64,000 nt of DNA from Daphnia carinata (Eukaryota > Arthropoda > Branchiopoda > Diplostraca > Daphniidae), in the NCBI RefSeq assembly GCF_022539665.2, contig NC_081336.1, forward strand, positions 3,922,221-3,986,220, in the 5' to 3' direction. The notes below the pieces were generated by a model that had not been told where the DNA came from, searched no databases, and saw only the letters and a list, made by a program, of their open reading frames with translations. The position numbers and the translations under genes are program-made. Positions 1 through 12,266 of the stretch are shown piece after piece. Numbering within the stretch: position 1 is the first letter of the stretch; every line of letters begins with the position of its first letter.

Positions 1-1
1 A

Positions 2-910
2 TCGCTCCAATGGCTCAGAGGCGAAGAGACGGACGTCCGTCAAGAGTGGAACACGATCCAGGCCAATGTTAGGAAACAAAAGGCGCCGTGTTCTTTATCT
101 TCAGCCCTTTCTTCGACGTCTTCCGGTGCGGCCGCTGCGGCTGCGGCCGTCGCCGCCGTCACATCCGACGGCCTTCCGTCTCTCATTAAAACTGGCACGC
201 CATTGTGGAAGCAAAAGAGGCTTTTGCGTCCCGTGTTGACGACTTGCGGCGTGATGCTCTTCCACCGCATGTCCGGCGCGCACGCCTTCAATTTCTACGC
301 CGTGCCCATCTTCCGCGCCTCGTTCGCCGGAATGGACCCCCACGGAGCGGCCGTCATTGTGGCGTTCGTCCAACTGCTGGCCTCCATCACTTCCGGCCTC
401 CTGGTGGACACGATCGGCCGTCTGCCGCTCCTCATCGCCTCCAACCTGTTCATGACGCTGGCCCTGGCCGCTTTCGGCACTTTCATCTACATGGAAGGCG
501 GCTCGTTGGTGAATTCCATCGCATCCGCCGGCCTTCAATCGAACGCCAACTCGCAATTGGACTGGATCCCGCTGGTCTGCGTCCTGATCTTCACGGTGGC
601 TTTTTCCATCGGAGTCGGGCCGATCGCTTGGCTGCTCATTAGCGAACTCTATCCGCTAGAGTACCGCGGAGTCGGCGGGGCCATCACCAGCGCCTTCTCC
701 TACGCTTGCGCTTTCGTCAGCGTCAAGACGTTCGTCGACCTGGAATCGGCTTTCGGCCTTCACGGCGCCTTCTGGATCTACGCCATCGTCTCACTCCTCG
801 GATTGGTCTTTGTCCTCGTCTTCGTGCCCGAGACGCGCGGACGCGGCCTCGACGAAATGACCGAGTCAATGGCCGATGCCAACCTCGTTATCCGTAAGAA
901 TCCTACGTGA
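2..910 (+). CDS. Sugar transporter, SLC2/Tret1-like MFS family (3' part, 5' end outside window)
   Basis: The frame is open from base 2 and encodes 302 residues to the TGA at 908-910. It begins with SLQWLRGEETDV, which matches the cytoplasmic loop after TM6 of sugar porters. An alanine-rich insert follows, then six membrane segments (TM7-TM12). The loop WLLISELYPLEYRG and the ending PETRGRGLDEM are classic sugar-porter motifs. The family moves hexoses or trehalose across the plasma membrane by facilitated diffusion. One oddity is TM7, which reads HRMSGAHAFNFY where the family usually has QQLSGINA.., so both sugar-contacting glutamines are replaced. Substrate is therefore uncertain. No intron is seen in this part. 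The gene runs convergently with MED20, more than 5 kb away. Family assignment is sure; the specific member is not. Confidence 0.9.
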   Translation, partial: SLQWLRGEETDVRQEWNTIQANVRKQKAPCSLSSALSSTSSGAAAAAAAVAAVTSDGLPSLIKTGTPLWKQKRLLRPVLTTCGVMLFHRMSGAHAFNFYAVPIFRASFAGMDPHGAAVIVAFVQLLASITSGLLVDTIGRLPLLIASNLFMTLALAAFGTFIYMEGGSLVNSIASAGLQSNANSQLDWIPLVCVLIFTVAFSIGVGPIAWLLISELYPLEYRGVGGAITSAFSYACAFVSVKTFVDLESAFGLHGAFWIYAIVSLLGLVFVLVFVPETRGRGLDEMTESMADANLVIRKNPT

Positions 911-3900
911 TTTCTCTGACGAATTGTAGATAGCGTTCTCTTGAATTTAAATTTTTGGACTTTCCTTAACTGAAAAAGACAAAAAAAAAAATTAGATAAG
1001 CAAAAACAAAAGCGTTCGTCCTTTTTGGCTTGAATTTTTTTTTTTTGGAAATTCTAACGTGCAATTTTTTGTTTAAAAAATCTTGTGTCATTTGCTCGTT
1101 TATTATCTACGTATCGGTGTACACATTTACATAAACATGTCTGATAGGATAAATGGAAAAAAAAAACAAAAAATGAGTTTCAGGTTTTTATCGGAATCGC
1201 TTTTGTATTGGCTTTGGCGGTTCGTTCGTCATGACTATAAATATATGATGATGATGATGATGTTTTTATATTTGTATTAGTACGCCTGCCATTTTCTTCC
1301 TCTTTCCCCCATTTGCAAATATTTATCTGTATAAATAACTTGTAATGTATAAAAAAGAAAATGTTTGTTGAAAGTCTGAAGCAACCTGTTGTACATAGTT
1401 GACACAAAAAGAAAAAATACAAACATGGTGACCGAAAACAAAACAAGACAAACGAGGAATTATCAAATCTTCCATGACCGTAGTTGATTTCTTGAGTCGC
1501 ATATATAAAGGAAATCCGCAATTGAATTTGGCGCTTGCCCTTGGCCGCTCCTTAATGGCTTGTAAGAAAGCGCATTGCGCCAACCCGGCACCGCATCTCA
1601 ACATGCAAAATAATTCCCTTTTGTTTCCACGTTATCACCCATCGGGATTGTCATCGTGTATATAATTTCAAAAAAAAAAAAAAGATTAATTCAAATGGCT
1701 GACACAAATTTTTTTGCAAAATTCTTTTTCATTTCTTCCGACTTTCCCACTGTCTTTGCCCGCCGACATCGATGATGTCCAACTCCAATATGAGTTTTAA
1801 TATGCATTTCAATTGGCCGTCTGGAAATGTTGTCATTGTCTCTCTCCTTAAAGCTTTACGTCCTTCGTCCGGTTTGAACACGCACCTTTCTAGTTTTTTT
1901 TTTTTTTGGCATGGCCAAAAATCCAAACCTCCCCCCCCCCCCAAAAAAAAAAAAAATCAATTGTTTTAAAAAAATAATAATAAAAGAAATATTTCTATTA
2001 ATCCACAAAACAAAAGAAAGTCCATTAATTACCTATTTCTTTTTCTGTATATCCGTGACATGTTTGGCGAGACGAAGGACGTCGAACGCAAAAGAATTAA
2101 AGAAGAAAAGGAGCATTTCTTTTTTCCCCAGACTACGATTAATGATATAAAAAGGGACTTGATATGCTCGCAGCTTTTCTGTATAGATTCCCAACTATAG
2201 TAACGACAGAGTCCCACAGAGCTCGAGAAAAAAAAAGAAAATGTCTATTGAGAGCATTTCACGCGTCTTTTTTGGAGAAGGGCTGCTGCTTGCGTGTGGC
2301 CATAAGACATGACGGACAGCTATAAGTAACTTGAAAAGTTCTTCTTCTCAAGTGCTTGTCTATGTATCCAACTATATATATAGAGCCCTGGAAAAAGAGC
2401 AGCTTCTTCCGATCTGTCTGGGAAGCAATACATTCTTTTCTTTCCACATTTCTATTCAAATGCTTAGAATGAACTCGGCTTTCAAGATACACACAGGCCA
2501 AAAAGACACAGAAGACATTCTCTTTAAAATCGTGTAGGCATTCAGCTTTAATTTTTATTGAAGTGAATCATCATTTATCAGCTAGCAGACAGCCTCTTAC
2601 GTAATGCTGTTGTTATAGAGCTCATCAATACCAGGGGAGAATTCTCTCACGTTCGTGTCACTAATGACGACAAGGAAAATTGAATAAAATAAAAAAAAAA
2701 AAAAAAAGGGTGACACGATGTGCCTGTGTTTAGAACGTGCGTCACACACATCGAGGGCCCACTGGTATATATGCACGTCGCGTGATAAGAGATGGTGCCT
2801 CACGGTCGTCATCTTTCCTCGTCACCGATTAGCTCCAACATATTGCTGTTGGCTATATATGCGTCGCGATCAATCAATATTGAATCAACCCCCTCCCCCC
2901 TTCCTCTCCACTCTACTATACTAGACACATCTCTTTTAACAGTTCTTCTTCTTCTACGCCCCTGAAGGCTTTTCATCAGCCACCGATTTTTTTTTTTTCG
3001 TTTTTATCCCCCCTTCCAAGTTCCGAAATCTTTGGTATATATAAAAAAAAAAACTCAGCCGCAAGGATATAAACCTGGCTCTCTAGCTGGATCGATAACG
3101 TGATTAACGTGCCAAGTTTTCTACATCTTGACTGCATCCTCGCGCTCATGACGGAAAAAAAATGTATTTACTTAATGCGCTTCTGCTTTATTCGGAAGGA
3201 AACAAAAGAAGTCTGCATCATTTGCAACTTCGTGGATTTCTGCCAGACTTTTCGATTTCATTTTTGGCTTTCTTTTATTGTTTGTGCTACAACGTCGTAG
3301 ACACTGGGCATATCTTCCTAACGGATGTGAGGTGAAGGGATCAATCAGATAATCGATCCATTTTTCTTTCCTTTGAACATCTGATACAGTACGTACACAC
3401 AGAACACACGAATTAATAATAAGAGAGGAAGAAGAATGTCTCACCACAAGCCCGTTGTTGAAGCTGCTATTTTCAAAAATAGCCGTCCAAAACTCAAGGT
3501 CTTTCAATCGTCGTATTCTCATTTTCATATCGTTGATTTCATAAAGAGAAATGTATGCGACGCTAGAGACGCGCATACCGCCCGTGACAGTTGGCGTAGG
3601 CCAAGCGAGACGTGGCGACTGGACCTTGAAAAATAACTTTCGAATTTAGAATATTCAACAAAAGCCCGCCTTACTTCTTCCTTTTTCTTTTTTGCACAAG
3701 TTTATGCGCAGACTTGTTAAGTGGATTAGACGGGGCATTTCCTTAATATCAAATGCGGCAGCCATTCAAATCTTGGCAACATTTATTCATTGCCCAATGC
3801 CATTTTCATTCGTTTTTTGTAGCCACAAATAAAACATCACAATTGGCTCTGCCAAACAGACAATTTGCTTTGCATTAGTGAAGCGTCATACGACACGCGG

Positions 3901-4665
3901 TAAATATAGGGATTTATTTTTTTTTTTTTAACGAAAACAGTGGGCTTATATCTCACTCGTTCTTTTAACATGTCTTTAAAGCTGTGTTTTACGCGCACGA
4001 TTTTTGTACGTAAAATGTCCTCTCCATCCCCGTCTTCCTTGAAAGCCATTTTTCATTTTGGAGTGAGAACGTCATGGGATGGCTTATTTTTAAGGATAAA
4101 GAGAGGAGCTGTACATGTGCGAACGGACTGCTCGTTAAATTATTTCTGTACGTCACTGTAGAGTAGCGAAAACACGAACGAAAAAAAAGGAGTAGCTGGA
4201 ACCATAAATAAAAAAAAAACAGTTGCAATGGCGAGAAAAGAGAAGGATTTTATTCGACAAGGAAAACGTCAACATTGGATGCCAAAAGTTGAGTTCAGCA
4301 TAAGAAAGAAAAATAATTAAATTGCAATAAAATGTGTATTTTTTCAAGAAGATTAAAGAAAAAAATGGCTCATCATCAGCTCATTATGTTCCACATTTTT
4401 TTTTTTACACTGGAACGTGTTGACCTGCCGAGCGCAGATGGTCCTACACTTAACCTTGGCAATAGGCCGAAACGGCATCGACAAAAATATTGAAACCCTT
4501 TGGATTTCCCTCGCGTCTAACAATTTCCAGCTTATTTCATTTTCATTTTTGCATTCGCCATGTTCCAGAACGTCCAACCGGATAAATCCGGATACATATA
4601 TATTTTTTCTTTACCGCGATGTCGTTCCGTATACGTTTCTCCGGCGGGAATGAAATACGAGAAAG

Positions 4666-4683
4666 ACACACACACACACACAC
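4666..4683. repeat. (AC)n microsatellite
   Basis: Uninterrupted AC dinucleotides run into ACGCG. The repeat is intergenic. Confidence 0.9.
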
Positions 4684-4782
4684 GCGTGACGTTCATTACG
4701 TATCGAATCTGTCGAGCCAATGCCAACACATAACGGAGCTTAGCTGTCTTCTCATCATCCTGAGTCCGCTGATTATGCCCTC

Positions 4783-4808
<26 letters not shown>
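4783..4808. repeat. (GA)n microsatellite
   Basis: Uninterrupted GA dinucleotides are followed by a G run. Confidence 0.9.
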
Positions 4809-4813
<5 letters not shown>

Positions 4814-6243
4814 CGTATATTGTAGCCGGTCTTGTCCCCGATACGAAGGAGAAATCAATCCGGTTCGAGTAAAACACACCAACGGCTTTTGCGGTTGTTC
4901 AGTTGGCTCGACACGATGTCCGTTGATGTTTTTTGGGACAGTTATTTTCATATGAAACACGAGTTAAAACAATAAGCTTCCTCTGCTTATCGAATTTTAT
5001 GTTGTTCTATTTTATTTCTTTAGTTTTCTCTGACGGATGACGAATTGAAACATCCAAAAGTTGGCTTTTAATAGTATCAAGTCTGTCTCGGAGACACAAG
5101 AGAATATTAAATTACAAAACTTTGATTCGTAATTGAAGAAAGTACATCACGAACAGAATCACGAAATTTGGAACGACATCAATTTTAATGCTCGGCTTTT
5201 TTCTGTCTAATGAAATTATGCGCCCATCGTTGGAAGCCATTCGGAAACTGCGATATTTTTTAATCGCATAATGTTGTTCTTATAAAAACAAACCCAACTT
5301 CCTTCCAAGTTCGCATGCCCTTCGTGTCTCTATGGTACAAGTCTGTAGTAGAGACATTGATGTTGATTCCGCCGCAGAAAAAGAAAAATATCCGCAATGG
5401 CGCACAGACATCCGAATGCCCATTATCAAGATGGGTCATTCACAATCCGAAAGTTTTCCCCAACGAATAACACCGAGGGCATAGTGGCATCAAAAAATAA
5501 ATACGAAAAGCCACAAGAAAAATTAAAATAAACAGATGAACACGAGCAGAACCGTATTAAGCGTTGAAGGTATAAAAAGCGAAACTGTTTCAAAAACATG
5601 GGCAGACAAATCAAAACACACAAACACACACACTGATTTCACACACCACAGATCAATCTGCGTGCGTTCTCTGCGACCCCGACCGAACCACTTGGCCCTT
5701 TAAAGTGCGCGACATTTCAATATTGTTCTGTACGAACCTACACCAAAGTTAAATCATAAAAGAGGAGCCCTTTTGAATTGAAAATTCCCAGAAACCCGGA
5801 GCCGCCATCTAAAACGAAATAAAAATGAAGAAACGAAAAAAAAAAAAATAAATAAAACGGCCTAATGGCCATCCATTGAGGTGATGATGTGTTTGTTTAG
5901 AAACAGGAGGCCCGCAAAACCAACATTATTGAAGAGAAAGTTGTCTTCCTTATACACAGTGCCATCAGCCTATAGTAGTCCACTGATTTTCTTGTTGACA
6001 TAAACGCCCCGGAAGAGTAAGAAAAAAGGCGGAAAGAGTCCCGTGTTTTTGTAAGACCCCGCTGTGTGTAAAGGTGGGCACATTTTTTGAATCAACAAGC
6101 TCTGAGAACACGGATGGCGCTATAGATAATGGAGTCAAAATTTTCAAAGGAAAAAAAAAAAAATACAAAGTCCTCTTGTTTTTGTGTGTATTCTCTTCGC
6201 AAAGTCCTGGAACGCATTTTCTTGTTCTCAAATAGAGTTGTTG

Positions 6244-6249
6244 TTTATT
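6244..6249 (-). terminator. Poly(A) signal of MED20
   Basis: AATAAA on the minus strand lies 57 bases beyond the MED20 stop codon, a normal distance for a compact 3' UTR. Confidence 0.7.
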
Positions 6250-6305
6250 AACTGTTAGTTTTGCGGTATGTGCTGTGTATCGGTATGTTTTTGTTGCTCG
6301 TTGAT

Positions 6306-9300
6306 CTATCGGATGCCGGTTGTTTTGCGGAAAGCGTTGAACTGCTCCAGGTACTGATTGATGCCGTCGATAGGGCTCAGCATGTCTCCGAATCGGTTCT
6401 ATCCGTCGAATTGTCGAACGATGATTTATACACCCAAGAAATGTAATAGAAAAAAAAAAACGTAAAATACAAGAAACAAAAAGACGAATTGAGATGGCCA
6501 ATAACATGAAGGCAAACATCTACTATCAACAAATCTATGTAATCTTTAAAAAAGAGAGATATAAAAAAAAACAAAAAAAAACCTGGATGTATTGAGGCGG
6601 ACTGGAGGAGACGCAGCCGCCCAAGAAGCCCTGCATGAACTCGCGGATCAGATCCCAACAGGCGGCCGGCAGACTGCAGGCTTGATATTCCACCTGTCAA
6701 AAAAACACAAAAAAAGGACAAGAGGTTATCTTTTATACGATCAGAAAAAAAAATCATCATCCATAAAAACGGGGGTAGAGAGAAAGCACAACGTGAGAGA
6801 CAAGAGAGGCAGTCAACAGACGGTGATGTTGTTATTGTGAATGTCAGCGGGAAATACGAAATCAATATTCAGTCGAGTCAGAAAACGTTTCCAAAACTCA
6901 TTCCAAAAAATTCCATGACATCTGGGAAAAAAAAAGGGGGCACACCACTTCGGACGGACGCAACGGGATTATATCAAACGCCTCGTGTGAAACGCCTCGA
7001 CGTTGAAGCTTTCGAAATGTAAAGAATAAAAAACGGATGGCAGGATGATCAATTGTTCACAAGATGGCAACCCCAAGACGCCAACGCTGTTTCTTGTATG
7101 ATAATAGAGACGCTAAAAAAAATAATAAAAGAAGGACATCTCCCACTCGACAGAGTCTTTTGCCCGTTTTTCACATCGACAAACGCGAGGCATCAACATT
7201 GACTCAGCTTCTCGGGCCCCCACCAAATATTAGCCACTCTCAAAACGCCCAGTTACATTTTCTTCAATTCTTTCGTTATTTCGTTAATAAACATTTTCTC
7301 TCCCCTTTTTAAAAATTCGAATATTGACAAGCTCATTAACCGGTGGTGTGTGACGCGTTAGAGGGGAGAAACCTCAAAGGCATTTCCATCAGCACTAAAG
7401 AAAAAAACGAGTAGGGGACCACACTCGGGCATAATATAGCACCGAGTGAGAAAAGAGAAAAACAACAAGGGCCATCACGACCGTTTGTAAACAAACGCTG
7501 GACAAGCAGAGGTTCCAAACTCTTTTTCTTTCTGGAAAACGGGCGGATGTTGTTAAAGGGTTTGTTTAACTCACAGTCTTTTTCGACTGTTCACCTCTCC
7601 ACCAAGTCACATCATTATTACCTTCTAAGGCAGACACCAATGAAAATAGAAGAAGGTAGTAGTGGGAATAGAAGACAGTTGATTATGTCGTTAAGCTGTG
7701 GGATATGCTTTTCCCCTTTTTACCTCGACGAGGATGCCCTTGAAGGTCGGGCCCATAGTGACAGAGCCGAGCTTGACGAGGAAATCTCCGGCTTCGAAAC
7801 GTGGCCCGCGCGATTCGATCTTGGTCTGCTTCTTGGCCTGGTAAAAGTTGTTGAGTTTGAGCATCAGCAGGTCGAACAAGTTGTCGGCCACCAGGGCCAC
7901 CGTTTTGTTGCCACTGGCGGCTTCCAGCAGCGCGTAAACCGACGCCGGAGTCTCTGAATTGTGGAGCAAATGCACCGATCTCGTCGCTCCTATTTCCAAA
8001 TCAAAAAAAAAAAAAAATAATAATCACATGCATTTTATTATTATTATTATCACCATTCTAGACGTCCCAACAACAAAACAAAACAAGATGGTTTGCATGA
8101 TATTGCAAGTATTTTTTTTTTGCCCCACAGACGGGCCGGAAAAGAAACAATAAACAAACCCAAAAATACGAGATTAGCACTTTTTTTTTTGCAAAACAAA
8201 ATCGATAGACAAGTTGATGGCGTCATCAGTCAGCCCTCCCACCGGATAATGATGATGGCGCCTGGTCCGGTCCGTCTCTCTCCCTTTTTATATTTTATAA
8301 TATTCCCCGTCTTGTCAGGATCTTTTTTTTGTGTGTGTGTGTTGGGAATGCTTCACAAATGGCAACAAGGGTCGCACTCCAGACACACAAGGCGAAAAGC
8401 TTTTCGACGGGCGGGCAACTCTCCAACATGTCAGATAAACCACAACAGCCGCAGCCTTCGTCATTTTGTACATCGCCCTTTTTTTTTTTTTTTAGAAGCT
8501 AGTCCTACTCCTCCCGCACCGGCACAAACGACAACAACAACAACAACAAAACGGAGCGCACGCCAAGTGTTGGAGGAGAGAGAAAGTGAAAAAGAACGTT
8601 GGGCATTAAGAAAAACAATAACTACGCGCCAGTTGTTCCCAATCTTCAACGTGTGTGACGTCAAAACCTCCATCCACGTTATCTTCCCTTTTCTTTTTCT
8701 CCCTACAACCCACAGCCGATACCCACCGGGAAAGAAAAAAAAAAAAGCTGGAACGAAGTCAGTAGCAGTCATGTGTTGTGTAGCAGCTGGGTGGATCGGT
8801 AGCGTCCGTCCACTTGATATCTAGACGTGAAGCAGGTATATTTGTGTACACAGCTATAGGCTATACACGAAGACGGACAAGGCAAGAAGAGGGACGGTGT
8901 GGGATTCCTCTTCAGATTTTCTCCCTCCACTCACATCGACTGTGTGGTTATTTTCAAAAATAGAAATATATAGTATATATATATGTATATGTATAAAAGA
9001 GCCATTTGAAAACTGCTGCGAGATAAGACATCAAGTGGCTTCTTCACTGGGATTCTTTTCTTCTTCCATCCCCCATTTTGTTTTTTACTCTTTTGAAAGG
9101 AATATATATATATTTTTTTAAATCAATTCTATTCCGATACCCCCACGGACAACGCGACGTAGCGCTTTAAAAAAACACAACGCAATTCAAATGTAGTTTT
9201 CACGTGTTCCGGAGAAACTTTTTGGGACTTTTTTTTTTCGTGGAAACAGAAATTGAGACACGAGAAGGAGCACTACGGGTCTGTTCTCTGCGGGGGGAAT

Positions 9301-12043
9301 GCTCCACCGCAATTTCAAGAGAAAAAAAAAAAAAAAATCTTTTTTTTTTTTTTTTTTCTGGGGCTGCTGATTTGAAAATTTGCTTCCCCGCTGCAAAAGG
9401 CTGTTCTCTCACACGAGATGAAAGGAAAAAAAAAAATAAAAATAGGCCCAATCGGTGCGTGACACGCGATATCTCTCAGGAACGATTCTCACCACGTCAC
9501 ATAGTCAGATCAGGGCTTCTGACCAATCTCGAGACGAAGGAAGATTTCCCCCTCCGACAAAAAAAAAAAACGGCCCCAAATGCTCGCGCACTTCACGTTC
9601 GGCTATCGTTCCTCCTTCTACAAGGGACTTAAAGAGATATTCCATCAGTCCTAGTCCCCAGTAATAGGATACATCTTCTTTATATCTTTTACGATTTTTC
9701 TTTTTTCTCTTTTAAACCAAATCAATCCGGCTCGTGAATTATTCAACGCATTCCAATCAACTTGAGCGCTTCTTTTTTTTTCTTGACTTGTATGAAGATC
9801 TTTCTCCCTTTTTTTTTTCTTTTACCCCTAGACCTTTCTTTCACCTGATAAAAATGTTTCTCTTTTGCGCCATCCGATCGGAATGTCTTGATTTTCGACG
9901 GATGGAAGGAGAGATTTCTCAACGAGATCCCCCCCACCCCCTCCGGTTGAGAGGAAAGGTTAACCAAAGGTAATAATTTACCTTCTTCCTTTCGAGAGTT
10001 CTTTCTTTGCTACCATACTCTATACTTTGCGTATGAAACAACGGCTTTTCAACCCCCTGTAGAAAGGTGTGGTTACCCGGGGCACACGAAATGTTTTATA
10101 CGCACGGACCTCCTTAACAATTGAAAGATCACAAATAATAAAACAAAAAAAAAAGGAAAAGAAGATGATAGAGGCACGAGGGAACATGAAATAGTTTTAA
10201 GATTTCCTCCCCCCTTCTTTTTTAGCTCTCTCTTTTTAGAGGGTCATTAAAAAACATTTGGTAAAAAAACGGTGAGAGTTCAGTTGGGGGCTCCCACAAG
10301 TTCAAATTTCATCATTCCAACTTGATCGTTTTTGAAAAAAAAAAATGTGCGCGCGCTTTTCTTTTCCGCGTTACAGACTAGCGCTTTCTGCCTCTGCGTG
10401 TGTGTGTGTAGGTGTCAGTTGAGAAACTCGTAAGGGTGTGAAAAGATTCAATTTCACAGACGAACGGAGACGGACGGCCAGATGGGCGAGAAGATGCAGG
10501 GGGAACAAAACAACGGAAAGAAGAAGAAGAGAAATCTGCAAAATCAGCAGTTAAAGAGGAAAGGGGGTGTGCGAGTTCTGTTCGGGACAGACGGGAAAAG
10601 ATATTGCGACTATTTGTTCTTCTAAACTTCTTATTTTTTCGTTCCCCCCCCCCCCTCCTTCTCGTGACGACACGCATCACACCCAAAGATTGACGAGAAG
10701 AACGTTCTTTCCGCCTTCTCCGATCCCGTCAAATGCGATGCAAAAAAGAAAAAGGGGGGAGGAGAAGGAAGGTCGACGTGGGGCTGCCATGGACTCTTTG
10801 CCTGTTTATTAAAATATCTGAAGAATGTGTCGCGTCTGTGCTCCTCCCCTTTAATTTCGGTCGAGTCACTTGAAATCTACGCGTAATAGAAGACGATGCT
10901 GCGAAAATGGAAACTAATTGTAAAACGGAGAAAAGGCATATTGAGATGTAAACACGGCGAGACAGAGGGATGAGCTCTAGCTATTCTCATCTTTCAAGTG
11001 ATGTTACAAGGCAGCGCCTGATGGCTGTGTGGCGTATCATATGCGTTTGACATTGAATTGCCAGACACGAGAGACGCACAACTCTAGATCGATGAAACAA
11101 GAAGCGGGACGGCCTATCAGAGGGGACAATAAGCCAAACGATTCAGTTGTTTCAAACTGCATTAGGAATGAAGGGAATTGAAAGCGAAAAGTTTTTGGAA
11201 CCATGAAAGACAAAAGTTTCTTTTCACGTGAAAGGACTTGGTCCTGTGACATGGGTCCCAAAGGTACTCTTGACACAAGAGCTGGGCCAAGGATGGTCAC
11301 GTTTGCCGAAGACATGTCACACACGCTTGTACACGGAAACGGACTACCTGAATTACCCACAGAAAGAATGGTTCCAGGAAACGCTAGTTGAACTCAGCGC
11401 AGTCCTTCGAATAAGAAATTTTTAAAGAGCAAGGGGTACACACCCATATGTGGTAATGGAAGGGAAAAGACATTATCAGCTAGTGATAGTGGAACAAGGT
11501 TTTTTAAACGAATATTTGTGCACGATAGGTTACGGCTGGAGGAAGAGCCCGATGTCATTCGAAATTCAAAAACTGGGAGCCTGGCCACGCAACGCCATCT
11601 TGCTGTTGCAAGAACAGACTGACATGAAGTATGCAGTAATTGTCAGTTAAAAGTACAGGCAGGTGGAACCCTTGTACCGGTTTGTTTACCATTAACATTT
11701 GTTTTCGAAATATGTATGCAACTACCAAAAGCTGATTTTGTTTACCTAATGATGCCACTGAAGTGTAAGTCTCACAATCCACCATAAACGAGCCACTTAG
11801 AACACCTCCCAGAGAGGTGACTCGTTTCGTCAGAATGTCTATGACTTGAGGACCTGATTTTCCTTCGGGTACTGCAAACAACTGTAGCCTAAAGCCAAAA
11901 GAAGATCATGAGACTGATGAAAAATTATTAAAAACTACTATGGAAAACACTGTAGTAAAGCACAACACTACTAATAACTGACTGATAGGTAAGGAATTAA
12001 AACAATTTAACATCGAACGTGCTACTCACACTATAACTCCCAT
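6306..12043 (-). CDS. MED20: Mediator complex subunit 20
   Basis: Five exons join in frame to 208 residues, close to the human length of about 212: 12030-12043, 11746-11888, 7724-7989, 6583-6693 and 6306-6398. All have GT/AG borders. Recognisable blocks are the start MGVIVLQLFAVPEGK, the middle MVDCETYTSVAS and LHNSETP, then the block from IESRGPRF to VTMGPTFKGI, and VEYQACSLPAACWDL near the C-terminus. The ATG at 12043 gives a 14-base first coding exon with a GTGAGT donor, and the reading joins exactly to exon 2. MED20 is a head-module subunit of Mediator and links transcription factors to RNA polymerase II in the nucleus. Intron 2 is large (3.7 kb) and rich in homopolymers. The gene is divergent from brp/ELKS. 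Upstream TATCGAT motifs fit a housekeeping promoter. Confidence 0.95.
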
Positions 12044-12230
12044 GATGTTGACGTACAGTCAACTATAAAGCCAACCTTTATTCCCTCTATATTACGTCCA
12101 AGTTTTGTTAATACAAGGGAACTGAAATTCGTTGTTGACGAAAACAGAAAAAGTATGAGAAGTCACGTTTCGTTTCAAAATATCAAAACATTTCATGCCG
12201 GTATCGGCTGTCAAAGCCGACGACAGTAAC

Positions 12231-12266
12231 TATCGATTTGATTTTCAATCGAGCTCTGGTATCGAT
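12231..12266. promoter_or_regulatory. Two DRE-like motifs upstream of MED20
   Basis: TATCGAT occurs at 12231-12237 and 12260-12266, about 190-220 bases upstream of the MED20 start codon. TATCGATA is the DREF-binding element of arthropod housekeeping and growth genes. The match is by motif only. Confidence 0.5.

Larger units (their letters stand above)
911..6243. other. Gene-poor intergenic region between sugar transporter and MED20
   Basis: I see no supported gene here. It holds the transporter 3' UTR, many A/T homopolymer runs, an ATG triplet repeat near 1246-1261, CA and GA repeats near 4.7 kb and several TATATA-rich stretches. AATAAA signals occur at 1979-1984 and 2683-2688, either of which could end the transporter transcript. 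Open frames on both strands are short and of low complexity. Confidence 0.6.

Noticed and set aside
4532-4960. 142-codon minus-strand open frame
   Set aside because: It spans AC and GA microsatellites and has no family resemblance.
8093-8824. 243-codon plus-strand open frame in MED20 intron 2
   Set aside because: Composition is low complexity (Lys, Phe, Thr runs from homopolymers) with no domain.
11190-11650. Open stretches inside MED20 intron 2
   Set aside because: Frames change repeatedly, no splice pattern or family match is visible; at most a decayed repeat.
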